Source: Streptoalloteichus tenebrarius
GTDB taxonomy: Bacteria; Actinomycetota; Actinomycetes; Mycobacteriales; Pseudonocardiaceae
Direction of reading: 5' to 3'
DNA: 64,000 nucleotides
Assembly: GCF_024171885.1 (NCBI RefSeq)
Contig: NZ_JAMTCP010000009.1
Span: forward strand, 1 to 64,000
Each line of letters starts with the position of its first letter. Within the stretch, counting starts at the first letter, position 1. This document shows positions 23,895-35,174 of the stretch, piece by piece. The translations under genes were made by a program, and so were the position numbers. The notes below the pieces were generated by a model that saw only the letters and a program-made list of their open reading frames with translations, was not told where the DNA came from and ran no database searches.

Positions 23895-25589
23895 ATGGGC
23901 AAGGTGCTCGTCACGCTCGTCAATCCGAACAAGGTGCATCCCCCCATCGCGCCCTACGCCCTGGACATCCTCGCCACCTCGCTGGAGGCCGACGGGTTCG
24001 CCGTCGAGGTGCTGGACCTGACGTTCGTGCGGGACGACTGGCGGCCCTCGGTGCGCGCCTACTTCACGACCCGGCGCCCGGTGCTGGTGGGGATCACGAT
24101 CCGCAACACCGACACGGTCTACGCCCAGCAACAGCGGGGCTTCGTCGACGAGCACCGCGAGATCGTCGACGAGATCAGGGCGCACACGGCGGCGTGGCTG
24201 GTCGGCGGCGGGGTGGGGTTCTCCACCCTGCCGTTCGCCCTCGTCGACCACCTCGGCCTCGACTTCGGGATCAAGGGGCCCGGCGAGGTCCCGCTGGTCC
24301 GACTGGCCAACGCCCTGGTGCGGGGCGAGCCGCCGGACCGGGTGCCCGGCCTGATCGTCAACGAGGGCGGCGGGGTGGTGCGGCAGGTGCCGGCGGAGCG
24401 CGCCGACGGCGGCCGGGTCGAGCAGGTCAACCGGAGCACCGCCTACACCCGGCTCTCCGGGCGGCCGTGGCGGGTGGACAACCTGGAGTACTACCGGCGG
24501 GGCGGGCTGGGCGTGGTCCTGACCAAGAACGGGTGCCCCTTCGCCTGCTCCTACTGCGTGGAGCCCGACGCCAAGGGCAACCGGTTCGCGCGGCGGGACG
24601 TCGGCGCGGTGGTGGACGAGATGGAGTCGCTGCTCCGGCAGGGCGTGCTGGACCTGCACACCGCCGACAGCGAGTTCAACCTCAACATCGCGCACAGCAA
24701 GGCGGTGCTGCGGGAGGTCGCCCGGCGCAGACACGCCGATCCCGCCTCCCCGCTGCACCGGATGCGGCTGTGGGTCTACGTGCAGCCGGCGCCCTTCGAC
24801 GAGGAACTCGCCGACCTGTTGGCGGAGGCGGGGTGCGCGGGGATCAACGTCGCGCCCGACCACGTGCGCGACGAGCTGTTGGACGTCTGGAAGGTCACCA
24901 GGGGCGGCTCCCGGTACCACACGGGCGCCGACCTGGAGCGGGTCTGCGCCCTGGGCAGGGAGCGCGGGATCGCCACCATGGTGGAGGTCCTGCTCGGGAT
25001 GCCGGGCGAGACGGCGGAGACCATGACCGACTGCGTGCGGCGCACCCTCGACCTGGACGCCACCGTCGTCGGCTACACCCTCGGCATCCGGATCTTCCCC
25101 TACGCGCCGCTGGGCATCCAGCTCGCCGAGCGGTGCGGTGGGCGGCACACGGTTCCCGGGCTCCAGTCCAACACCGCGATCGACCCGATCGTGCTCACTC
25201 CCCTGGCGGCGTGCCCCAGCCGGGTCGCCTACGAACGCCAGTTCCTGTTCGACGACCACGGCCGGTTCCGGCCGGTGTGCTACTTCTCCCCCGACCTGCC
25301 CGAGGACGAGGAGACCCTGCGCTCCCCCGCCGGGCGGTGGCGCAACAGCCTGCGGCTGCTGCGGTCGCTCGTCCCCGCCGACCAGCACCACCGGGTCATG
25401 CTCCCCACCGAGCCGGGGCTGACCGAGGAGGACAACAACTACGCGGACAACCCGTTCCTGCTGCGCCTGACGGCGTTGGAGTACCGGGGCGCCTACTGGT
25501 CGCACTGGCGGGACCGGGAGCGGATCATGCGGGAGGACGGGCAGGCGAGGGGAGCGGTCGGGTCCACGGTCCCGGTGTCCGTGCCATGA
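23895..25589 (+). CDS. B12-binding radical SAM enzyme, possibly a TsrM-like tryptophan C-methyltransferase
   Basis: 564 residues. Residues about 1-140 form a cobalamin-binding Rossmann domain (VLVTLVNPNKVHPPIAPYAL, DILATSLEADGFAVEVLDL). The radical SAM core has CPFACSYC (Cys about 214, 218, 221), then VYVQPAPFDEELADLLAEAG and IATMVEVLLGMPGETAETM. The C-terminal about 130 residues are additional. Such enzymes methylate unactivated carbon or phosphorus centres. The closest theme I recall is TsrM, which makes 2-methyltryptophan for thiostrepton; a tryptophan halogenase next door fits an indole substrate, but the assignment to TsrM itself is inference. AGGAG precedes the ATG. It points away from MscS and converges with the antiporter, overlapping it by 65 bases. 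Confidence 0.8.
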   Translation: MGKVLVTLVNPNKVHPPIAPYALDILATSLEADGFAVEVLDLTFVRDDWRPSVRAYFTTRRPVLVGITIRNTDTVYAQQQRGFVDEHREIVDEIRAHTAAWLVGGGVGFSTLPFALVDHLGLDFGIKGPGEVPLVRLANALVRGEPPDRVPGLIVNEGGGVVRQVPAERADGGRVEQVNRSTAYTRLSGRPWRVDNLEYYRRGGLGVVLTKNGCPFACSYCVEPDAKGNRFARRDVGAVVDEMESLLRQGVLDLHTADSEFNLNIAHSKAVLREVARRRHADPASPLHRMRLWVYVQPAPFDEELADLLAEAGCAGINVAPDHVRDELLDVWKVTRGGSRYHTGADLERVCALGRERGIATMVEVLLGMPGETAETMTDCVRRTLDLDATVVGYTLGIRIFPYAPLGIQLAERCGGRHTVPGLQSNTAIDPIVLTPLAACPSRVAYERQFLFDDHGRFRPVCYFSPDLPEDEETLRSPAGRWRNSLRLLRSLVPADQHHRVMLPTEPGLTEEDNNYADNPFLLRLTALEYRGAYWSHWRDRERIMREDGQARGAVGSTVPVSVP

Positions 25590-26952
25590 CCAGCCGGGTC
25601 ACCGGGCCGGTGGCGGCCGTGGTGACCAGGGCCACCAGCACGAGCACGGTGAAGCCGAAGGCGTCGACCAACCCGTGCTGCCACCCGATGCTGGCGACGA
25701 CCAGTTCGGTGACGCCCCGGCAGTTCAGCAGCGACCCGAGGCACACCGCCTCGCCCCGGGGCACCCCGGCCAGGCGGGCGGCTCCGCTGGCTCCGAGGAA
25801 CTTCGTCCCGCTCGCCAGCACCAGCGCGACGACGAACACCAGCCAGTGCGCGGGCGAGTCGCCGAACGCGGCGAAGGAGGCGGTCAGCCCGACACCGGCG
25901 AAGAACAGCGGGAGCAGGACGGTCACGGCGAAGCCGCGGAGGAGCTGGTCGACGCGGTCGACGACCGAGGAGTGCCGGGGAACGGCCGCGCCGAACAGGA
26001 ACGCGCCGATCACCGGGTGCAGGCCGATGAGCTGGGTGGCGGTGGCCGCGGCGAGCGCCCCGGCGGCGAGCAGGGGCAGCAGCAGGTGGCGCGTGGGCGG
26101 GTGGGTCCCGGCGCGGCGGACGAGCGCGTCCAGCGCCGGGCGCACGCACCCGAACACGACCGCCACGAACGCCAGCGTCAGGCCCACCGTCCACGTCCAG
26201 TGCCGGCCACCGGTCGTCGTCGCGAGCAGGACCGTGATCGCGCCCCACGCGAGCGCGTCGCCCACGGCCGCGCAGCCCACCGCGAGCGTGCCCACGGGGG
26301 TCGCGGCCAGCCCCATGTCCGTGAGGATGCGGGCGAGCACCGGCAACGCGGTGATCGACATCGCCAGGCCGAGGAACACGGCGGAGGCGGGGCCGCGCGT
26401 GGCGCCGAGCGTGGGCGCGGCGGCGACCGCGAGGGCGACGCCGGCGAGGAAGGGAAGCCCGGTCGCGCCGAGGACGACCGAGCCGACCGCGCGCCGGCGC
26501 GCCCGCACCTGGTCGACGCGCAGCTCGCAGCCGACGAGGAACATGAAGGTCACCAGCCCGAGCTGGGCCGCGAGGCCCACGGCGTGCGCCACCGCCGGTG
26601 GGAGCAGCCACTCGCGCGCGCCCGGCAGGACCAGTCCCAGCCCGGACGGCCCGAGGGCCAGGCCGCCGAGGATCTCCCCGACCACCGGTGGCTGCCCGAA
26701 CCGGGCGCACAGCGCGCCGAGGAGGTGGCAGGTGACCAGGATGACCGTCACCGCCAGCAGAAGGCGGGTCACCGGATCGACGCCACTCGTGTCCACTGTG
26801 GACTCGGAGATGCCCGCCGTCGAGGCGAGCGCCGTCACGACGACCGCCAGGAGCGTGCCGACACCGAGCACTCCGGCGACAACCCTCACCGTGGTCCGGC
26901 GCCGTCGCAGGCCCGTGCCGCCGCCGACCGTCTCCACCCGACCGTTGTCCAC
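25525..26952 (-). CDS. Cation:proton antiporter (CPA2 type)
   Basis: 475 residues from GTG 26952, which has AGGGGG upstream; earlier starts would overlap the flavin reductase. After a basic N-terminus there are about 12-13 hydrophobic helices. Diagnostic blocks: QPPVVGEILGGLALGPSGLG, FMFLVGCELRVDQVR, FLGLAMSITALPVLARILTD, VGDALAWGAITVLL, PLFFAGVGLTASF and NCRGVTELVV. It exchanges monovalent cations for protons in the cell membrane. Homologues sit in several actinomycete antibiotic clusters; here it is last in the halogenase operon, so a role in export or self-protection is possible. Confidence 0.88.
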   Translation of the reverse strand: MDNGRVETVGGGTGLRRRRTTVRVVAGVLGVGTLLAVVVTALASTAGISESTVDTSGVDPVTRLLLAVTVILVTCHLLGALCARFGQPPVVGEILGGLALGPSGLGLVLPGAREWLLPPAVAHAVGLAAQLGLVTFMFLVGCELRVDQVRARRRAVGSVVLGATGLPFLAGVALAVAAAPTLGATRGPASAVFLGLAMSITALPVLARILTDMGLAATPVGTLAVGCAAVGDALAWGAITVLLATTTGGRHWTWTVGLTLAFVAVVFGCVRPALDALVRRAGTHPPTRHLLLPLLAAGALAAATATQLIGLHPVIGAFLFGAAVPRHSSVVDRVDQLLRGFAVTVLLPLFFAGVGLTASFAAFGDSPAHWLVFVVALVLASGTKFLGASGAARLAGVPRGEAVCLGSLLNCRGVTELVVASIGWQHGLVDAFGFTVLVLVALVTTAATGPVTRLVMARTPGPWTRPLPSPARPPA

Positions 26953-26987
26953 CGCGCTCGCCCCCTGGTCTCGGCCCGGTCCCCGGC

Positions 26988-27587
26988 TCACCCCCGATGA
27001 TCGGGGCCGAGCGCGTCGGACGGCGGTGGTGGCGCGGAGCCCGACAGCCACGAGGAGAACGACCTCAGCCCGTAGAGCAGGGGGACGTCCGCCGTCTGGA
27101 GCACGCGGACCACCTCGCCCAACACCAACGTGTGATCACCGACCTCGACCGAGCCGGCCACGCGACACTCCGCCACCGCGAACGCGTCGCGGGCCAGCCA
27201 CGGCAGCCCCGAGTCGCCGACCGGCCGCCACCCGACCTCGGCGAACCGGTCGGGCACCGGCGAGGAGAACACCTCGGCGGCCCGCCGGCCCCGGGAGTGC
27301 AGCAGGTTCACCGCGAAGCCGCCCCGGCCCCGCGCCGCGCGCAGGGTCCCGCTCGTGCTGAGCAGGCTGACCATCAGCGTCGGCGGGGACAGCGTGATGC
27401 TTGACAGCGACGTGCAGGTCAGGCCGCGAGGACGGCCGTTCTCGTCGGTGGTCGTCACGACGGCCACGCCGGTGGGGAACGCGCTCATCATGCGGCGGAA
27501 CGCGTCCACGGCGACCGTGGCGGGCCGGGCCGACGCCGGGAGCGCCTCCGGGTCGGAAGGCCGGCTCCGCCGAGACACCACGCCCAT
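26988..27587 (-). CDS. Flavin reductase (halogenase partner)
   Basis: 199 residues. Flavin reductase-like domain: FRRMMSAFPTGVAVVTTTDE, GLTCTSLSSITLSPPTLMVS, GRGGFAVNLLHSRGRRAAEV and a late DHTLVLGEVV. Such two-component reductases use NAD(P)H to supply FADH2. The ATG is three bases after the halogenase stop, with its ribosome-binding site inside the halogenase gene, so the two are co-translated and this is the obvious FADH2 source for it. Confidence 0.92.
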   Translation of the reverse strand: MGVVSRRSRPSDPEALPASARPATVAVDAFRRMMSAFPTGVAVVTTTDENGRPRGLTCTSLSSITLSPPTLMVSLLSTSGTLRAARGRGGFAVNLLHSRGRRAAEVFSSPVPDRFAEVGWRPVGDSGLPWLARDAFAVAECRVAGSVEVGDHTLVLGEVVRVLQTADVPLLYGLRSFSSWLSGSAPPPPSDALGPDHRG

Positions 27588-27590
27588 GGT

Positions 27591-30532
<2,942 letters not shown>

Positions 30533-30571
30533 GACGGTGCTCCCGTTCCTCGGTCGGCGCGCGGGGAAGGA

Positions 30572-31954
30572 TCAGGCCGGCGACGCGGCGGTGAACTCCG
30601 TGAGCTGGGCGACGCCCGCGACCACCTGGGTCGACGCCGGGGCCAGGCCGACCGTGGCCGCCAGGCGCGCCAGCTCCTGGCCGGTCCGCAGCCGGCCGGC
30701 GAACAACGCCAGCATCGCCAGGTCCAGCCGCGTGGTCAGCTCCGGCTCGACCGGGGCGTCCAGCGGGAGGTCGTAGACCAGGACACGCCCCCGCCGGCCG
30801 GCCGCCTCCGCGCAACGGCGCAGGATGCGCTCCGCCTCCAGGTCGTCCCAGTCGTGCAGGACGTTCGACAGGACGTAGACGTCGGCGCCCGAGGGCAGCG
30901 GGTCGAAGAAGCTCCCCGGCACCACCACGCAGCGGTCACCGACGCCGGCCCGCGCCAGGTTCGCCCTGGCGGCGGTCGCGGTGTGCGGGAGGTCCACGAG
31001 CGTGCCCAACAGGTGCGGGTGGGCCCGCAGCAGCTCGATGAGCAGGGTGCCGTCGCCGCCGCCCACGTCGACGACCTGCGCGACGGCCGACCAGTCGTAA
31101 CAGGCCGCGATGCGGGGCGCGACCGTCGCGGTCGTCCCGCCCATCATGGCGTTGAACCCCTCGCCGAGGTCGGGCTCGCTCGCCAGGTCCTTCCAGAACG
31201 AGCGGCCGAACAACCGCGGGTAGACCGCCTCGCCGGTGCGGATCGAGTGGACCACGGCCAGCACGGCCTGGTCCATCCGCGTGCTGATGCCCTCCGGCAT
31301 CAGCCAGTCCACCCGGCTCGCGCTGGCCTCCTCGCGCAGCAGCCGGCCGACGTCGCTGAGCGCGAAGACCCCGGCGGGGTCCTCGACGAGCACGCCGCAG
31401 CCCACCAGGTGGCGCAGCAGCCGGCCCAGCGCGTCCGGGTGCGAGCCGGTCCGCTCGGCCAGCTCGGGCGCGGGCGTCGCTCCGGCCGCCAGCAGCTCCA
31501 CCACCCCCAGCCAGACCGCCGCGCGGACCGCGCAGGGCGCCACGAGGTCGGTGAGCCGGCGGAGCACGGGCGAGCCGCCGAAGACGCGGGCCGGGTCCTC
31601 CGAGACGACCTCCACGAGCAGCCCGGCCGGGTCGACCACGGCGAAGGACCGCCGCAGCCCCTCGGTCGCGAGGGGCCGGACGATGGTCGCGCCGCGGCGG
31701 ACCAGCTCCGCGTGCGCCCGGTCCAGGTCGAGCACGTCCACGGTGAGCTGGACGCCCCTGGGGGTCGCGCCGCCGCCGTCGGTGCGCTGGAAGTCGAGGC
31801 GGAACCGGGGGTCGGCCGGACCGGCCAGCCGCAGCACCGACCCGCTCTCGGTGAGGACGCGGAAACCGAGGACGTCGACGTAGAACGCCCTGAGTTCGCG
31901 CATCGCGTCGGGTCGCTCAACGGGAATGGTCGGGCGCAGGCCGATGACGGTCAA
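30572..31954 (-). CDS. Fusion of a VOC (glyoxalase-like) domain and an O-methyltransferase
   Basis: 460 residues from TTG 31954 with GGAG seven bases upstream. Residues 1-115 are a VOC domain (AFYVDVLGFRVLTES, FRLDFQRTDGG, and the strand VQLTVDVLDLDRAHAELVRR). Residues about 125-460 are a plant/DnrK-type SAM O-methyltransferase with a winged-helix dimerisation part (ELAERTGSHPDALGRLLRHL), SAM motif VVDVGGGDGTLLIELL (about 293) and the acidic LHDWDD. VOC and methyltransferase genes are normally separate; the linkage has no stop or frameshift. The N-terminal half could bind the same ligand, a metal, or confer resistance. It is first in the operon after a large hairpin. Confidence 0.85.
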   Translation of the reverse strand: MTVIGLRPTIPVERPDAMRELRAFYVDVLGFRVLTESGSVLRLAGPADPRFRLDFQRTDGGGATPRGVQLTVDVLDLDRAHAELVRRGATIVRPLATEGLRRSFAVVDPAGLLVEVVSEDPARVFGGSPVLRRLTDLVAPCAVRAAVWLGVVELLAAGATPAPELAERTGSHPDALGRLLRHLVGCGVLVEDPAGVFALSDVGRLLREEASASRVDWLMPEGISTRMDQAVLAVVHSIRTGEAVYPRLFGRSFWKDLASEPDLGEGFNAMMGGTTATVAPRIAACYDWSAVAQVVDVGGGDGTLLIELLRAHPHLLGTLVDLPHTATAARANLARAGVGDRCVVVPGSFFDPLPSGADVYVLSNVLHDWDDLEAERILRRCAEAAGRRGRVLVYDLPLDAPVEPELTTRLDLAMLALFAGRLRTGQELARLAATVGLAPASTQVVAGVAQLTEFTAASPA

Positions 31955-32062
31955 CGGAAGGCTCCGTTCCGGTCGAGGGGGTGTTCGCTGTCGTCGAGGA
32001 CGTGTTCGCGTGTCATTTCCGGTCGCCGTCCGACAACGGGTCCGACCCTCGAACGGCAATGG

Positions 32063-32125
32063 TTCCTCCCCGATCCCGACGGACGCCGCGGACGCGGCGG
32101 GCGCGCCACCGGGATCGGGGAGGAA
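32063..32125. promoter_or_regulatory. Perfect 15-bp inverted repeat before the methyltransferase operon
   Basis: TTCCTCCCCGATCCC (32063-32077) and GGGATCGGGGAGGAA (32111-32125) pair perfectly; the 33-base loop holds a second small hairpin (GCCGC/GCGGC). It is 182 bases after the EF-hand stop and 109 bases before the methyltransferase start, in a 352-bp gap with no gene. It may end the EF-hand transcript, attenuate the operon, or be an operator. Confidence 0.6.
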
Positions 32126-32306
32126 GAATGGACGACCACCAACCGGATCCCGCCCGGTCCCGGCGTCCGTCAATGTGATTCTTTCCCGTCGACACCATCG
32201 CACGACAGTCGATTCCGGTCAGGAGGTCCGAGCATTGTTCACGTCGGTCTCCTCCGGTGCGAGAACCGGGACGGGTGGCCGACGGCGGCGCCGCTCCGCC
32301 GGGACC

Positions 32307-32855
32307 TCAGAGCCGGCCGATGAGCTCGTTGCCGGTGGCCTTCACGTCGCTGCCGGCGAAGAAGTCGTACATGTTGCGCGCGAACTCGGTCCTGGACAGC
32401 TCGCCGTCCCCGTCGGAGTCCATGCGCTGGAACACGGCGCCGGCGTCCTCGGAGGACACGCCGATCGCCTTCGCGTACCGCACGAACTCGTCCCGCGAGA
32501 TCCTGCCGTCGCGGTTGTTGTCGACCATCTCGAACAGCGCCTCGGCGTACTGCGTCAGCGCCTTGCGGATGTCCTGCTGGCGCAGGCGCGTGATGCCCTG
32601 GACGTACTCGTCCATGGTGAGCTCCTGCTCGGGGCTCTTGCCGACGCACTTCACCAGTTCCCGCCAACACCGCGCGTCGGCGTCGAGCAGGCGGGCGAAC
32701 TGCGGCGAGTCGGCCGCCGCGCCGAACTCGGCGGCGATCCGCCGGACCTGGTCCTCCAGGTCGCTCATGGACACCGTGCCGCGCCCGGTCACGTCGAGGG
32801 CCTCGAAACTCTTGGCGATCTTCCGTTGACGGAGGTCGCCGGACGCCACTGCCAT
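32307..32855 (-). CDS. EF-hand calcium-binding protein (calerythrin-like)
   Basis: 182 residues, the size of bacterial calerythrin. Two canonical EF-hand loops, Asp112-Phe124 (DNNRDGRISRDEF) and Asp146-Phe158 (DSDGDGELSRTEF); a degenerate first loop at 21-33 (DVTGRGTVSMSDL); the second site around 60-75 is lost. No signal peptide. Actinomycete proteins of this type bind calcium in the cytosol as buffers or sensors. AGGAAAAC precedes the ATG. It sits between the SDR and the methyltransferase of the biosynthetic cluster in the same direction. Confidence 0.9.
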   Translation of the reverse strand: MAVASGDLRQRKIAKSFEALDVTGRGTVSMSDLEDQVRRIAAEFGAAADSPQFARLLDADARCWRELVKCVGKSPEQELTMDEYVQGITRLRQQDIRKALTQYAEALFEMVDNNRDGRISRDEFVRYAKAIGVSSEDAGAVFQRMDSDGDGELSRTEFARNMYDFFAGSDVKATGNELIGRL

Positions 32856-33056
32856 GTTTTCCTCCCTGTGTCCCGAATCGGGGCGCATCGGCCCGAGACG
32901 GGCCCGCGTCCCCGACTTCACCCCGGCGCTTACACAACCACGGGCCCCGGGGGCGGGCAAGCGACGACGGAGTGCATCCGGGCCGCCCACTCGAAAATGC
33001 CGCTCGTGGGTGAACTATTTGACCAAGAACGCACACAGTGGAACGAGGAATCCCGC

Positions 33057-33126
33057 GAACGGGGCCGTCGCCACCATTCCTGATCTCGTGTTCGCCACTC
33101 CGGGGAGGGGCGGGCCGGCCCCGTTC
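33057..33126 (-). terminator. Possible terminator after the SDR gene
   Basis: GAACGGGGCC (33057-33066) and GGCCCCGTTC (33117-33126) are perfect complements around a 50-base loop, about 80 bases beyond the SDR stop. The rest of the 32856-33203 gap shows nothing else. Confidence 0.35.
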
Positions 33127-33203
33127 CGTCGTGATGGGGGACCGGAGGTTCCTGTGGGTGAGCGGAGAAGATCCGCGCCGCCGCCGTCCCACCGCCGGAG
33201 CCC

Positions 33204-33944
33204 TCAGGCGAGGCCACCGGTGACCCGCAGGTTCTGCCCCGTCACCCACCGGGCGTCCGGGCCGGCGAGGAAGGCGACGACGTCGGCGATGTCGGAGGGC
33301 AGCCCGAGGCGGCCCAGCGGCGTCATCCGCACCGCCGCGTCGAGGACCTCCTGGCTGTTGCCGGCCCGCAGCATGTCGGTGTCGGTGGCTCCGGGCGAGA
33401 CCGCGTTCACGGTGATCCGCCGGGGCGCCAGTTCCAGCGCGGCGGCGCGCGTGAACTGCTCGACGGCGGCCTTGCTCGCGGAGTAGACCGCCGCGCCCGG
33501 CTCGGCCATCACCGTACTCGCGGACGAGATGGTGATGACCGCTCCCTCGTCCCGCAGTCGGCGCGCCGCCTGTTGGAGCACGAAGAACGCCCCCTTGGCG
33601 TTGACGGCCATCATCCGGTCGTAGACCTCCTCGGTGGTCTCGGCGATCGGGCACACGCGGCCCTCCCCCGCGTTGTTCACCACCACGTCCACGCCGCCGA
33701 AGGCCCGTTCCGCCGTGTCGAAGAGCCCGACGATGTCGTCCAGGTCGGTCAGGTCGACGCGCACCGCGCACACCCGCCCGCCGATGGACCCCGCGTCCGC
33801 CACGACCTTCCTGGCCAGTTCCTCGTCGCGCCGGTAGCTGAACACGACCGCCGCGCCGTCCCTGGTGAACCGCTCCACGATCGCCCGGCCAATGCCGCGG
33901 GCGCCGCCCGTCACCACCGCCACCCTCCCGTCGAGCACGGGCAT
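33204..33944 (-). CDS. Short-chain dehydrogenase/reductase
   Basis: 246 residues, FabG-like. TGGARGIG at 12-19, NNAG near 91, the catalytic ISSASTVMAEPGAAVYSASK, and a C-terminal WVTGQNLRVTGGLA. It follows the prenyltransferase by 78 bases. In the fungal malbrancheamide and paraherquamide pathways an SDR (MalC/PhqE) reduces the iminium and guides the Diels-Alder step; a comparable reductive role on the cyclised aldehyde is an attractive guess, not shown by the sequence. The motifs are those of ordinary ketoreductases. Confidence 0.88.
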   Translation of the reverse strand: MPVLDGRVAVVTGGARGIGRAIVERFTRDGAAVVFSYRRDEELARKVVADAGSIGGRVCAVRVDLTDLDDIVGLFDTAERAFGGVDVVVNNAGEGRVCPIAETTEEVYDRMMAVNAKGAFFVLQQAARRLRDEGAVITISSASTVMAEPGAAVYSASKAAVEQFTRAAALELAPRRITVNAVSPGATDTDMLRAGNSQEVLDAAVRMTPLGRLGLPSDIADVVAFLAGPDARWVTGQNLRVTGGLA

Positions 33945-33963
33945 CGGGCACCACCTTCCGCTC

Positions 33964-34026
33964 GTCCCAGTTCGGTTGTCCCAGTCCAGTTGTCCCAGTC
34001 CAGTTGTCCCAGTCCGGTTGTCTCAG
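33964..34026. repeat. 14-bp tandem repeat between prenyltransferase and SDR
   Basis: GTCCCAGTYCRGTT is repeated four and a half times and touches the prenyltransferase stop codon at 34023-34025. Confidence 0.8.
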
Positions 34027-35174
34027 GTCGTCGCGGTCGTCCCCGGCTCCCCGTCGCGCGAGCACGGGCCGGGCGCGAGGTAGACCGCGACCCTGGCCGG
34101 TCGTCCGCCCGGCGCGCCGGGACGGCACGACACGAGCGTCTGCGTCCTGGTCACCACCCACGGCCGGTCGCAGACCGCGCCCAACACCGTCGAGTAGCCG
34201 AGGGGCTCCAGCCCCTGGCTGATCATCAGGCGGGACACCCTGCCGTGCGCCCACGCGTCGTTGTCCGTGGTGAGCGGGATGTCGACCGCCGAGGCGACCG
34301 GGACCGGCTCCCCCGGCGCGAGGGTGAACCACAGCGTCGGCGGCCGGGCCCAGCCCGCGCCGCGACCGCCGGTGGTGATCCGCAGGGCCGCGGCGATGCG
34401 GCCCGGCACGTGGCCCTCGGCGATCCCCGCCTGCGCGTCCAGGGTCGCCCCGTCGGCCAGCGACGTCACGTACACCCGGACCCGCCGGGTGCCGGGGCCG
34501 GACAGCCGCAGCGCCACGCCCACCGGCCGCCAGCGCGGCGCGTCGAGCCGGTCCCGGTGGTCGAGGACGGCCCGCCACGCGCGCCCGACGCCCAGCCGGG
34601 AGGCGGCCTCGGCGGTCACCTCGTCGGCCCGGCGCCCGCCGTGGATGGCGGGGTTGAGGTAGACGTGGAACACGGGCGGGCCGGTCGCCGACCAGGAAAC
34701 CCCGTGCCACAACGGGAACGGGCCCTGGGGTTGGGCGGTGGTGAACAGGTCCTCCACGCTGAGGTAGGCGTCGAGCGCGGTCCCCTGCCGGTCGCCGAGG
34801 CGCCGCACGTACTCCCGGCCGGTGTCCACACTGGACAGTGCCGACGGGTGTTCGCCGAGCGCCTCGAAGTCCACCAGGACCCCGGTGCCACCGCCCCGCC
34901 AGACGACGGCCAGCTCGAACGGGACGCCCTGCGGGGAGATCGCCGAGCGGTAGCCCGTGCGGCGCGCCACCGGGGCGCCGCCCCACGGCTCCCACAGCCG
35001 GCGCAGCTCGTCCAGCAGGGCGGAACGCCGGGCCGCCGACCACCTCAACGCGCGGCAGATCCGGCCGAGCCGGTCGCAGGCGACGTCGGCGATGGTGGCC
35101 TCCTCGGGCCAGGGAGAGGCGCGGGGTGGCCCGGAGTCGACGTCAGGACCCGTGGCCGCGTCGGGCGGGCTCAC
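34023..35174 (-). CDS. DMATS-like indole (aromatic) prenyltransferase
   Basis: 383 residues. The block AISPQGVPFELAVVWRGGG followed by VLVDFEALGE matches the 'DGSPFEFSLNW ... FSFEPIG' region of tryptophan prenyltransferases; further matches are FHVYLNPAIHGG (the KVYLxP strand), VRVYVTSLADG and TLWFTLAPGE near the C-terminus, with NDA(W/E)A later. These ABBA-barrel enzymes transfer a dimethylallyl group to an indole. GTG 35174 overlaps the stop of the upstream P450 by four bases. With a tryptophan halogenase and an NRPS nearby, the indole of tryptophan or of the dipeptide is the likely acceptor. Sequence divergence keeps me from naming the regiochemistry. Confidence 0.78.
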   Translation of the reverse strand: MSPPDAATGPDVDSGPPRASPWPEEATIADVACDRLGRICRALRWSAARRSALLDELRRLWEPWGGAPVARRTGYRSAISPQGVPFELAVVWRGGGTGVLVDFEALGEHPSALSSVDTGREYVRRLGDRQGTALDAYLSVEDLFTTAQPQGPFPLWHGVSWSATGPPVFHVYLNPAIHGGRRADEVTAEAASRLGVGRAWRAVLDHRDRLDAPRWRPVGVALRLSGPGTRRVRVYVTSLADGATLDAQAGIAEGHVPGRIAAALRITTGGRGAGWARPPTLWFTLAPGEPVPVASAVDIPLTTDNDAWAHGRVSRLMISQGLEPLGYSTVLGAVCDRPWVVTRTQTLVSCRPGAPGGRPARVAVYLAPGPCSRDGEPGTTATT

